This document shows positions 15,016-21,957 of a DNA stretch of 23,192 nt, in pieces (within the stretch, counting starts at the first letter, position 1; every line of letters starts with the position of its first letter). Both the position numbers and the translations under genes were made by a program. A model generated the notes under the pieces. The model had not been told where the DNA came from. It made no database searches and was given only the letters and a program-made list of their open reading frames with translations. Source of the DNA: Clostridia bacterium (lineage in GTDB: Bacteria; Bacillota; Clostridia; Lachnospirales; Anaerotignaceae); contig CAAEMG010000055.1 of assembly GCA_900757025.1 (NCBI GenBank), positions 1-23,192 on the forward strand, given 5' to 3'.

Positions 15016-15161
15016 TGCAAATATGGCTCAGCAGGGCGCAGGAAACCCCTAAGAGCAAACGAGTAAATTCCGTCATTGCTTAGTTTTTTTCAAAAAACAG
15101 GCAAAAAGTGCATTTTTTCAAAAAAAAGCAGGGCGGCTGACAGATTTTTCTGTTTTCCTGC

Positions 15162-15190
15162 TGGACAAAGTGACAAAAATGCAGTACACT
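15162..15190 (+). promoter_or_regulatory. Probable internal promoter of the alpha (rpsM) cluster
   Basis: TGGACA at 15162-15167 (5 of 6 consensus) and TACACT at 15185-15190 (4 of 6) with a 17-bp spacer. The transcript would start near 15197, about 40 nt before the rpsM ATG. It sits in the only gap over 250 nt between rpsJ and rplQ, which supports a separate promoter. Confidence 0.6.
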
Positions 15191-15238
15191 ATTTAATTGT
15201 GATATTTAAGAAGAATTTTATGGAGGTGCAAGGTACAC

Positions 15239-15607
15239 ATGGCACGTATCGCTGGTGTAGATTTACCAAGAGAAAAACGCGTTGAGATTGGCCTTACTTA
15301 TGTATACGGTATCGGACATGCAAGCGCTGTTAGAATTTTAAAAGAAGCAAACGTAAACCCTGACACAAGAGTCAGAGATCTTACAGACGAAGAAGTTGCA
15401 AGAATTCGTGACATTATCGCTGAAAGCCAGACTGTTGAAGGTGATTTAAGAAGAGAAATCGCTCTTAACATCAAGAGACTTATGGAAATCGGCTGCTACA
15501 GAGGCATCCGTCACAGAAGAGGTCTTCCAGTTAGAGGTCAGAAGACAAAGACAAACGCAAGAACAAGAAAAGGTCCTAGAAAAACAGTTGCAAATAAGAA
15601 GAAATAA
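15239..15607 (+). CDS. rpsM: 30S ribosomal protein uS13
   Basis: 122 residues, normal size. S13 sits in the 30S head and contacts 50S proteins and P-site tRNA. The start MARIAGVDLPREKRVEIGLTY and the basic tail with RGLPVRGQKTKTNARTRKGP (about residues 98-117) are canonical. It is the first gene of the alpha cluster and has ATGGAGGTG upstream. Confidence 0.98.
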   Translation: MARIAGVDLPREKRVEIGLTYVYGIGHASAVRILKEANVNPDTRVRDLTDEEVARIRDIIAESQTVEGDLRREIALNIKRLMEIGCYRGIRHRRGLPVRGQKTKTNARTRKGPRKTVANKKK

Positions 15608-15628
15608 TTAAGGGAGGTTAGTGTCAAA

Positions 15629-16030
15629 ATGGCAAAGAAAGCTGTTAAGAAGGCGACTACACGTAGACGTCGTGATAAAAAGCATGTAGAACGTGGTCAG
15701 GCACATATCCAGTCCACTTTTAATAATACAATCGTAACAATTACAGATGCAGCAGGCAATGCTCTTTCATGGGCAAGTGCAGGCGGATTAGGTTTCAGAG
15801 GTTCAAGAAAGTCTACTCCTTACGCTGCTCAGATGGCAGCAGATACAGCTGCTAAGGCTGCTGAAGACTTCGGTCTTAAGACAGTTGAAGTATTCGTTAA
15901 GGGTCCTGGTTCAGGACGTGAAGCAGCAATTCGTGCGCTTCAGGCAGCAGGTTTAACAGTTACAATGATTAAAGACGTAACACCTGTACCACATAACGGA
16001 TGCAGACCACCAAAACGCAGAAGAGTTTAA
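15629..16030 (+). CDS. rpsK: 30S ribosomal protein uS11
   Basis: 133 residues, expected size. S11 forms part of the platform near the mRNA exit and the Shine-Dalgarno helix. The lysine/arginine-rich N-terminus (about residues 1-24) precedes the conserved AHIQSTFNNTIVTITD (about 26-41), and VKGPGSGREAAIRALQAAG and the C-terminal PHNGCRPPKRRRV are diagnostic. Spacing to its neighbours is 21 and 18 nt. Confidence 0.98.
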   Translation: MAKKAVKKATTRRRRDKKHVERGQAHIQSTFNNTIVTITDAAGNALSWASAGGLGFRGSRKSTPYAAQMAADTAAKAAEDFGLKTVEVFVKGPGSGREAAIRALQAAGLTVTMIKDVTPVPHNGCRPPKRRRV

Positions 16031-16048
16031 TTAGGAGGACGAGTATAA

Positions 16049-16651
16049 ATGGCAAGAGAAATGGTTCCTGTTCTTAAGAGATGCAGATCACTCGATCTTG
16101 ATCCTATCTACTTAGGAATTGCAAAAAAATCTAAAAAACAGCCCGCAAACACAAGAAAGAAAATGAGCGAGTATGGTCTTCAGATGAGAGAAAAGCAGAA
16201 AGCTAAATTCATCTACGGCGTACTTGAAAAACAGTTCAGAGGTTACTATGCTAAAGCTGAAAAGATGGCTAAAAAAGAAGGTATCCCTGGTGAAAACCTT
16301 CTCATAATCCTTGAACTTCGTCTTGACAACGTAATGTTCAGACTTGGTTACGGCAGAACAAGAAAAGAAGCAAGACAGATCGTTCGTCACAAACACGTTT
16401 TAGTAAACGGCAAACCTGTTGATATTCCTTCATACCAGGTTAAGGTTGGCGATACAATCGAAATCAAAGAAAAATATGCTACAATGCAGAGATATAAAGA
16501 CATTCTTGAAGTTACAGAATCAAGAATCGTTCCTGAATGGTTAAGCGCAGACCACGAAGGTTTAAAAGGTACTGTAGTAGCTAAACCTAAGAGAGAACAG
16601 ATTGACGTTCCTGTTGAAGAAACATTCATCGTCGAATTGTACTCAAAATAA
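16049..16651 (+). CDS. rpsD: 30S ribosomal protein uS4, zinc-free type
   Basis: 200 residues, normal size. S4 nucleates 30S assembly and in several bacteria represses the alpha operon. The N-terminal domain has a single cysteine (residue 12, KRCRSL) and lacks the CxxC...C pattern of the zinc form, while SEYGLQMREKQKAKF (about residues 41-55) is the family signature. The S4 RNA-binding domain spans about residues 92-155 (LELRLDNVMFRLGYGRTRKEA and following). In B. subtilis rpsD lies elsewhere; here it precedes rpoA as in other Clostridia. Confidence 0.97.
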   Translation: MAREMVPVLKRCRSLDLDPIYLGIAKKSKKQPANTRKKMSEYGLQMREKQKAKFIYGVLEKQFRGYYAKAEKMAKKEGIPGENLLIILELRLDNVMFRLGYGRTRKEARQIVRHKHVLVNGKPVDIPSYQVKVGDTIEIKEKYATMQRYKDILEVTESRIVPEWLSADHEGLKGTVVAKPKREQIDVPVEETFIVELYSK

Positions 16652-16662
16652 TTTGTTGTTTA

Positions 16663-16691
16663 AAGCAGTGGGACTTTGTGTTCCACTGCTT
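16663..16691 (+). other. Hairpin between rpsD and rpoA, no U-tract
   Basis: AAGCAGTGG (16663-16671) pairs perfectly with CCACTGCTT (16683-16691), extended inward by three more pairs (one G-U) to a 5-nt loop. It lies in the 96-nt rpsD-rpoA spacer. What follows (ATGGAAATT) lacks a T-run, so it is probably a processing or regulatory element rather than a terminator. Confidence 0.7.
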
Positions 16692-16747
16692 ATGGAAATT
16701 ATACACAAGGTATATTTATGCCTAAAATTAATGAGGAGGTTTGAATA

Positions 16748-17707
16748 GTGTTCGAGTTTGAGAAACCTCGTATTGAAATTGCTGAAATGACACAGGACGG
16801 AACATATGGCCGTTTTGTTGTTGAGCCTCTCGAAAGAGGTTACGGCACAACCCTCGGAAATTCATTAAGAAGAATTCTTCTTTCTTCTCTTCCGGGCGCT
16901 GCGGTAAGCAACGTTAAAATTGACGGTGTACTTCATGAGTTCAGCGTTATTCCTGGTGTTAAGGAAGATGTTACAGAAATCATTCTTAATTTAAAGGGTC
17001 TTGCAATCAAAAACACAAGCGACAGCTTTGAGCCTAAGGTTGCCTATATTGATTTTGAAGGCGAAGGTGAGGTAAAAGGTTCTGATATTAAGGCAGACAG
17101 CGATATCGAGATTATGAACCCTGACCACCATATTGCCACATTAAGCGGCGGACCTAACAGCAAGCTTTATATGGAAATTACTATTACAAGAGGTCGTGGC
17201 TATATTGGCAGCGACAAGAATAAAAAGGATGACCAGCCTATCGGTATGCTTCCTGTAGATTCTATTTATACTCCTGTAAGAAGAGTAAATTTCCTTGTTG
17301 AAAACACAAGAGTTGGAAACATAACAGATTATGATAAACTTACTCTTGAAGTTTGGACAAACGGAACAATTACACCTGATGATGCAGTTAGCTATGGTGC
17401 AAAGATTTTAAATGAACATTTAAACCTCTTTGTTGACCTTTCTGAAAATGCTAAAAATGCAGAAATCATGGTTGATAAGCCTGAAGGAACAAAAGAAAAA
17501 GTTCTTGAAATGAGCATTGAAGAACTTGACCTTTCTGTTCGTTCATACAACTGCCTCAAGCGTGCAGGAATCAACACTGTTGAAGACCTTGCAAGCAAAA
17601 CAGAAGACGAAATGATGAAGGTTAGAAACCTTGGTCGTAAGTCTTTAGAGGAAGTTTTAAACAAGATGTCAGAACTTGGTCTTAGCCTTAAACCAAGTGA
17701 AGAATAA
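16748..17707 (+). CDS. rpoA: RNA polymerase subunit alpha, GTG start
   Basis: 319 residues, typical for Gram-positive bacteria. Alpha dimerises to scaffold core RNA polymerase. The N-terminal domain (about residues 1-230) includes GYGTTLGNSLRRILLSSLPG at 31-50, the dimerisation signature. After a linker, the C-terminal domain (about 250-319) contains LSVRSYNCLKRAGI and RNLGRKSLEEV, the DNA UP-element binding surfaces. Initiation is at GTG 16748, seven bases after GAGGAGG. Confidence 0.98.
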   Translation: MFEFEKPRIEIAEMTQDGTYGRFVVEPLERGYGTTLGNSLRRILLSSLPGAAVSNVKIDGVLHEFSVIPGVKEDVTEIILNLKGLAIKNTSDSFEPKVAYIDFEGEGEVKGSDIKADSDIEIMNPDHHIATLSGGPNSKLYMEITITRGRGYIGSDKNKKDDQPIGMLPVDSIYTPVRRVNFLVENTRVGNITDYDKLTLEVWTNGTITPDDAVSYGAKILNEHLNLFVDLSENAKNAEIMVDKPEGTKEKVLEMSIEELDLSVRSYNCLKRAGINTVEDLASKTEDEMMKVRNLGRKSLEEVLNKMSELGLSLKPSEE

Positions 17708-17731
17708 TAACAAATAACTTATTTATTTATA

Positions 17732-17786
17732 CGGAATTGCAGATTGGCATAAGACCGAAGGTGCAGCCTTTCTGGGGTTAATTCCG
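17732..17786 (+). promoter_or_regulatory. Multi-tier RNA structure immediately upstream of rplQ
   Basis: Four nested helices: CGGAATT 17732-17738 with AATTCCG 17780-17786, CAGA 17740-17743 with TCTG 17771-17774, GGC 17746-17748 with GCC 17766-17768 (across symmetric TT/TT internal loops), and ACC 17754-17756 with GGT 17760-17762 around GAA. It ends nine bases before the AGGAGG of rplQ (17796). There is no T-tract. A binding site for L17 or another ribosomal protein is plausible but unproven. Confidence 0.65.
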
Positions 17787-17808
17787 GGAATCAGGAGGAT
17801 TTTTTAAA

Positions 17809-18351
17809 ATGACTGGATCAGGATACAGAAAACTTGGCAAAACATCAGCACAGAGAAAGGCTCTCTTAAGAAACCAGGTAACAAATCTTTTATACCATGG
17901 TAAAATTACAACAACTGACACAAGAGCAAAGGAAGTAAGAAGAATTGCTGAAAAGATGATTACTCTTGCTATCAAAGAAAAAGATAACTTTGCTGAAGTT
18001 GAAGTAACAGCTAAGGTTGCTAAGAAGGATGCTAACGGCAACAGAGTTAAAGAAACTGTAAACGGCAAGAAAGTAACAGTTTACGAAGAAGTTAAGAAAA
18101 CAATCAAGAAAGACAATCCTTCAAAGCTTGCTGCAAGAAGAGCTATGCTTGCTTATCTTTACCCTGTAACAGAGGTGCCTGCTGACGGCAAGAAGGCAAG
18201 AAAGAACACAAAGAAAGTTGATATGTGCGCTAAGCTTTTTGATGAAATAGCTCCAAAGTATGCTGACCGTAAGGGTGGCTACACAAGAATGATTAAGATT
18301 GGACCACGTAAGGGCGATGCTGCTGAAATGGTAATTCTTGAACTTGTATAA
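17809..18351 (+). CDS. rplQ: 50S ribosomal protein bL17, with large internal insertion
   Basis: 180 residues against about 112-130 in most bacteria. The ends are canonical: YRKLGKTSAQRKALLRNQ (about residues 6-23) and GGYTRMIKIGPRKGDAAEMV (about 156-175). The extra length lies in a lysine-rich region at about 54-104, inserted before SKLAARRAM, plus a shorter one at about 121-135. L17 lies near the tunnel exit, so the insertion should be surface exposed. Similar long forms occur in some Clostridia as I recall. Last gene of the alpha cluster. Confidence 0.96.
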   Translation: MTGSGYRKLGKTSAQRKALLRNQVTNLLYHGKITTTDTRAKEVRRIAEKMITLAIKEKDNFAEVEVTAKVAKKDANGNRVKETVNGKKVTVYEEVKKTIKKDNPSKLAARRAMLAYLYPVTEVPADGKKARKNTKKVDMCAKLFDEIAPKYADRKGGYTRMIKIGPRKGDAAEMVILELV

Positions 18352-18385
18352 TTTAAAATTGCAAAGCGTAAGGCTTTAATAATTA

Positions 18386-18420
18386 ATGGGGGTTAAATAG
18401 TTTTTAATCCCCATTTTTTT
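18386..18420 (+). terminator. Strong terminator after rplQ
   Basis: A 12-bp stem pairs 18386-18397 with 18403-18414 (one G-U) around a 5-nt loop, followed by an unbroken T run to 18420. It begins 35 nt after the rplQ stop and should end the S10-spc-alpha transcription unit. Confidence 0.95.
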
Positions 18421-18430
18421 GAAATAATTA

Positions 18431-18461
18431 TATAATTTAATTTAGCTAAAGTTGAATTATA
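18431..18461. promoter_or_regulatory. 31-bp AT-rich palindrome upstream of ecfA1
   Basis: The dyad is centred on TTTAGCTAAA (18441-18450). Arms 18431-18445 and 18446-18461 are complementary over 15 pairs with one bulged G and one mismatch at DNA level. It contains TATAAT at 18431-18436 but no convincing -35 box. With no central loop it looks more like a DNA-protein site (operator) than an RNA hairpin. It lies between the rplQ terminator and ecfA1, where a promoter is expected. Confidence 0.45.
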
Positions 18462-18497
18462 CAATTATTTTAAATGCACGGAAAAGGTTGTGTTTTT

Positions 18498-19367
18498 ATG
18501 AACCAGATGGTTAAGGCTGAAAACTTAAAATATGAATATACAAAAACTTTTGAAACGGATAGTGGTGTTCATACCGAAAAAATAATGGCTTTGGACGATA
18601 TAAGCGTTTCCATAGAAAAAGGCTCTTTTGTGGCTGTGCTTGGACATAACGGCTCTGGAAAATCTACTTTTGCAAAGCTTATAAATGCTCTTGCTTCTCC
18701 TACAGGAGGAAAAATGTGGGTAAACGGATATGATACTCTCAACAAAGAGTTTATATGGGATATAAGAAAAAGCGCAGGAATGGTTTTTCAAAATCCGGAT
18801 AACCAGATAGTTGCCACTGTTGTTGAAGAAGATGTTGCTTTCGGGCCTGAAAATTTAGGAGTTAAATCGGCTGATATTAAAAAAAGAGTTGCCGATGCAC
18901 TTAAAACAGTCAGTATGTCGGCTTTTAGAAAATATTCTCCGGCAAAACTTTCCGGCGGACAGAAACAGAGAATCGCCATAGCAGGCGTTTTGGCTATGCA
19001 GCCGGAGTGTATAATTTTGGATGAGCCTACGGCAATGCTTGACCCTGAAGGCAGAAAAGATGTTATAGACACAATTAAAAAACTTAACAAAGAAAACGGA
19101 ATAACAATAGTTCTTATAACACATTATATGGACGAAACAGTTGATGCGGATAAAGTTATAGTTATAGATGACGGAAAATTTGTTATGAGTGGAACGCCAA
19201 AAGAGGTTTTTGTTCAGGTGGAAAGGCTTAAAGGCTATGGTCTTGATGTTCCGCAGGTTACAGAGGCTGCATACGAGCTTAGAAAAATGGGAATAGATAT
19301 TCCCGCTGATATACTTACGGCAGAGGAAATGGTGAATGCAATATGTCAATTAAAATCGACCATTTAA
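18498..19367 (+). CDS. ecfA1: Energy-coupling factor transporter ATPase EcfA1
   Basis: 289 residues from the ATG at 18498, which follows AAAAGG at about 10 nt. An in-frame ATG at 18474 has no ribosome binding site and would add eight residues. EcfA1 is one of two ATPases energising vitamin and metal uptake through interchangeable S components. Visible motifs: Walker A GHNGSGKST at 49-57, Q-loop Gln98, signature LSGGQKQR at 151-158, Walker B ending in Glu176 and switch His209. It overlaps ecfA2 by 25 bases. Confidence 0.95.
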   Translation: MNQMVKAENLKYEYTKTFETDSGVHTEKIMALDDISVSIEKGSFVAVLGHNGSGKSTFAKLINALASPTGGKMWVNGYDTLNKEFIWDIRKSAGMVFQNPDNQIVATVVEEDVAFGPENLGVKSADIKKRVADALKTVSMSAFRKYSPAKLSGGQKQRIAIAGVLAMQPECIILDEPTAMLDPEGRKDVIDTIKKLNKENGITIVLITHYMDETVDADKVIVIDDGKFVMSGTPKEVFVQVERLKGYGLDVPQVTEAAYELRKMGIDIPADILTAEEMVNAICQLKSTI

Positions 19368-20194
19368 CACATATATATAATGAGGGCACTACAATGAGCA
19401 AGGCTGCCCTTGATGATGTTAATCTTGAAATAAATGACGGCGAATTTATAGGTCTTATAGGCCATACAGGAAGCGGAAAAAGTACACTTATTCAGCACTT
19501 AAATGCACTTATGAAACCTACCAGCGGTCATATTTATCTTGACGGCGAGGATATAAACGCCGACAAATCAAAACTTAAAAGCGTGCGTCAAAGGGTCGGC
19601 GTTGTTTTTCAGTATCCTGAGCATCAGCTTTTTGAAATGACTGTATTTAAAGATGTGTGCTTTGGACCTACAAACCTTGGGATTTCTCAGGAAGAAATTG
19701 AAAAAAGAGCAAAAGAGGCACTTGATACGGTTGGTTTGGGAGAAGAATTTTATGAAAAATCTCCTTTTGAGCTTTCCGGCGGTCAGAAAAGGCGAGTTGC
19801 TATAGCCGGCATACTTGCCATGAAGCCGAAGGTGCTTGTTTTGGACGAGCCTACGGCAGGTCTTGACCCAAAAGGCAGAGAAGAAATACTTAATGCCGTA
19901 AAAATGATGCACGATACCTTGGGAATAACAGTTGTGCTTGTTTCCCACAGTATGGAAGATGTTGCACGCTTTGTTGACAGAATAATTGTTATGTACGGCG
20001 GTAAGGTTGCTCTTACGGGAACACCGAAGGAGGTTTTTGCAAGAAGCGAAGAACTTGAAAAAATAGGTCTTGCTGCTCCTCAGATAAGCTATGTTATGAA
20101 AGGCCTTAAAGAAAAAGGATATAATGTTCCAACGGATGTATATACAATAAATGAAGCAGTTAAGGCACTATATGAAATGTTGAAGGTGAAGTAA
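19343..20194 (+). CDS. ecfA2: Energy-coupling factor transporter ATPase EcfA2
   Basis: 283 residues. The second ATPase of the ECF module, pairing with EcfA1 to drive EcfT. Motifs: Walker A GHTGSGKST at 40-48, Q-loop Gln90, signature LSGGQKRR at 144-151, Walker B with Glu169 and switch His202. All catalytic residues are present. It starts inside the end of ecfA1 (25-nt overlap) and its stop overlaps the ecfT ATG by one base, indicating coupled translation in fixed stoichiometry. Confidence 0.97.
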   Translation: MSIKIDHLTHIYNEGTTMSKAALDDVNLEINDGEFIGLIGHTGSGKSTLIQHLNALMKPTSGHIYLDGEDINADKSKLKSVRQRVGVVFQYPEHQLFEMTVFKDVCFGPTNLGISQEEIEKRAKEALDTVGLGEEFYEKSPFELSGGQKRRVAIAGILAMKPKVLVLDEPTAGLDPKGREEILNAVKMMHDTLGITVVLVSHSMEDVARFVDRIIVMYGGKVALTGTPKEVFARSEELEKIGLAAPQISYVMKGLKEKGYNVPTDVYTINEAVKALYEMLKVK

Positions 20195-20997
20195 TGTTAC
20201 AGGATATAACAATAGGACAGTATTATCTTGCAGATTCCGTTCTGCATAAAATGGACGCAAGATTTAAACTTGTTGCAGCCTGCGTTTATGTTGTAGTGCT
20301 GTTTATAATAAACGATATATATACATATGCTCTTTCCGCAGCTGCGTTGGTTGGGGTTATGGCTATGAGTAAAGTTCCCATGAAATTTATGCTTAAAGGC
20401 ATAAAAGGAATTTTATTTATAATTTTGCTTACGGCTGTAATAAATGTTTTTGCCACAAGAGGAGCGACGATTTATTGGCAGTGGGGAATACTGCGAATTA
20501 CAAAAGAAGGCATAATTTTGGCGGTTAAAATGGTAGTGCGTCTTGTTATGCTTATACTTGCTTCGTCTGTATTGACACTTACTACAACGCCTATACAGCT
20601 TACAGATGCAATAGAGTATCTTCTTAATCCTTTTAAGAAAATTGGTGTGCCGGCACATGAAATAGCCATGATGATGACTATAGCTTTAAGATTTATACCA
20701 ACTCTTCTTGATGAAACAGATAAAATTATAAAGGCACAGCAGGCAAGAGGAGCTGATTTTGATACAGGCGGAATTATGCAGAAGGCAAAAAGCCTTATTC
20801 CTATACTTGTGCCTCTTTTTATTTCTGCTTTCAGACGTGCCGATGAACTTGCTATGGCTATGGAGGCTCGCTGCTACAGAGGCGGCGGAAACAGAACAAG
20901 AATGAATGAAATGGTGTTTACAAAAGTAGATTATATTGGCTGCGCAGTTGTTGCGGCGTTTGTTGCAGCCATAATATTGCTTTTGATAATATTTTAG
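20194..20997 (+). CDS. ecfT: Energy-coupling factor transporter transmembrane protein EcfT
   Basis: 267 residues with several hydrophobic helices. EcfT couples ATP hydrolysis in EcfA1A2 to toppling of S components in the membrane. The coupling helices carry the two Ala-Arg-X motifs: ARG at residues 184-186 (QQARGADF) and ARC at 225-227 (MEARCYRG). No S component is encoded beside it, so this is the shared group II module serving S proteins encoded elsewhere. truA follows after 9 nt. Confidence 0.97.
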   Translation: MLQDITIGQYYLADSVLHKMDARFKLVAACVYVVVLFIINDIYTYALSAAALVGVMAMSKVPMKFMLKGIKGILFIILLTAVINVFATRGATIYWQWGILRITKEGIILAVKMVVRLVMLILASSVLTLTTTPIQLTDAIEYLLNPFKKIGVPAHEIAMMMTIALRFIPTLLDETDKIIKAQQARGADFDTGGIMQKAKSLIPILVPLFISAFRRADELAMAMEARCYRGGGNRTRMNEMVFTKVDYIGCAVVAAFVAAIILLLIIF

Positions 20998-21006
20998 GAG
21001 ATAGAT

Positions 21007-21750
21007 ATGCTCAGAAGATTTGTGCTTACTGTTGCCTATGACGGAAGCGGATATTACGGCTGGCAGAAACAGGCGGACAAAACATATCCAACGGTGCAGG
21101 AAACTCTGGAAAATGCTTTAAGCGAATTTTTCGGCTGTCACGTAGGGTGTATAGGGGCAAGCAGAACCGACAGAGGGGTTCATTCTATGGGTCAGAGAGC
21201 CTTAATAGAAGTTGATACAACTATTCCGGCGGAAAAGCTTCCTTTGGCACTGCAAAAGGCTATGCCGGAGGATATAGCCATAGTCGGTTCGGAAGAGGTT
21301 GATGAAAACTTCCACCCAAGATATGACTGTAAATATAAAATTTATGAATATAAAATTTACTGCGGAAAATACAAAAATCCGGTATATAGAAAATACAGTG
21401 AATTTTGCAGGTTCGATTTGGATGTGGAAAAAATGAATGAGGCGGCTCAGGCTTTTGTGGGAACACATGATTTTAAGGCGTTTGCCGCATCGGGAAACAG
21501 CAGCCAAACAACCGTAAGAACTATATTTGAGGCATCTGTGTTCAAAAAAGATGATTTTATTGTAATTCGCCTTAAAGGCGACGGATTTTTATATAATATG
21601 GTTCGCATAATAGCCGGAACGCTTATTTTAAGCGGAAAAGGCAAGCTGGACCAAAAAAATATAGAATATATAATAGAAAGCCGTGACAGGGCAAAAGCAG
21701 GCAAAACAGCAGGCCCTGAGGGGCTTACGCTTATGAAAATTGTGTATTGA
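21007..21750 (+). CDS. truA: tRNA pseudouridine(38-40) synthase TruA
   Basis: 247 residues, expected size. TruA converts uridines 38-40 of the tRNA anticodon arm to pseudouridine. The catalytic aspartate is Asp55 in the signature SRTDRGVHS (52-60). YDGSGYYGWQKQ (about 11-22) and FLYNMVRIIAGTL near the C-terminus are also conserved. The ATG follows AGGAG. It sits directly after ecfT and before the rplM promoter, the usual Firmicute arrangement. Confidence 0.98.
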   Translation: MLRRFVLTVAYDGSGYYGWQKQADKTYPTVQETLENALSEFFGCHVGCIGASRTDRGVHSMGQRALIEVDTTIPAEKLPLALQKAMPEDIAIVGSEEVDENFHPRYDCKYKIYEYKIYCGKYKNPVYRKYSEFCRFDLDVEKMNEAAQAFVGTHDFKAFAASGNSSQTTVRTIFEASVFKKDDFIVIRLKGDGFLYNMVRIIAGTLILSGKGKLDQKNIEYIIESRDRAKAGKTAGPEGLTLMKIVY

Positions 21751-21766
21751 TTTTGTAAAATTATGC

Positions 21767-21795
21767 TTGACACACACGGATAGGTATAATATAAT
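21767..21795 (+). promoter_or_regulatory. Sigma-A promoter of rplM-rpsI
   Basis: Perfect TTGACA at 21767-21772 and TATAAT at 21790-21795 with a 17-bp spacer. A second TATAAT overlaps at 21785-21790 but would give only 12 bp. Transcription should begin near 21802, leaving a leader of about 155 nt before rplM. Confidence 0.95.
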
Positions 21796-21801
21796 TAGAA
21801 A

Positions 21802-21957
21802 CGTTGTAATGCCACTTAAAAAACTCGTTAGCCCCGAGTTTTAAAAAATAGAATATAAGTCTGCTTTTTAAAGATTTTTTGTTTTATGGTCCCCACAACC
21901 GGAAAAACGGATTTTCTTTAAAAAGGTTTTGTTAATTTTAAGGAGGTCAAAATTATT
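21802..21957 (+). promoter_or_regulatory. Structured 5' leader of rplM-rpsI
   Basis: Three pairings are visible: AAAACTCG 21820-21827 with CGAGTTTT 21835-21842; a 10-bp long-range match CTTTTTAAAG 21864-21873 with CTTTAAAAAG 21916-21925; and inside it CCG 21899-21901 with CGG 21908-21910. It ends in AAGGAGG. L13 leader RNAs are known upstream of rplM in Firmicutes, so autoregulation by L13 is the leading idea. Whether this sequence fits that family model needs a covariance search. Confidence 0.6.

Noticed and set aside
15085..15125. TTTTTTCAAAAAA palindromes as terminators
   Set aside because: They are pure A/T stems with a one-base centre and no G-C pairs, so a stable RNA terminator would not form.
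18855..19349. 164-codon minus-strand open frame opposite ecfA1
   Set aside because: Long only because of the composition of ecfA1; rich in Cys, His, Phe and Asn, no motif and no ribosome binding site.
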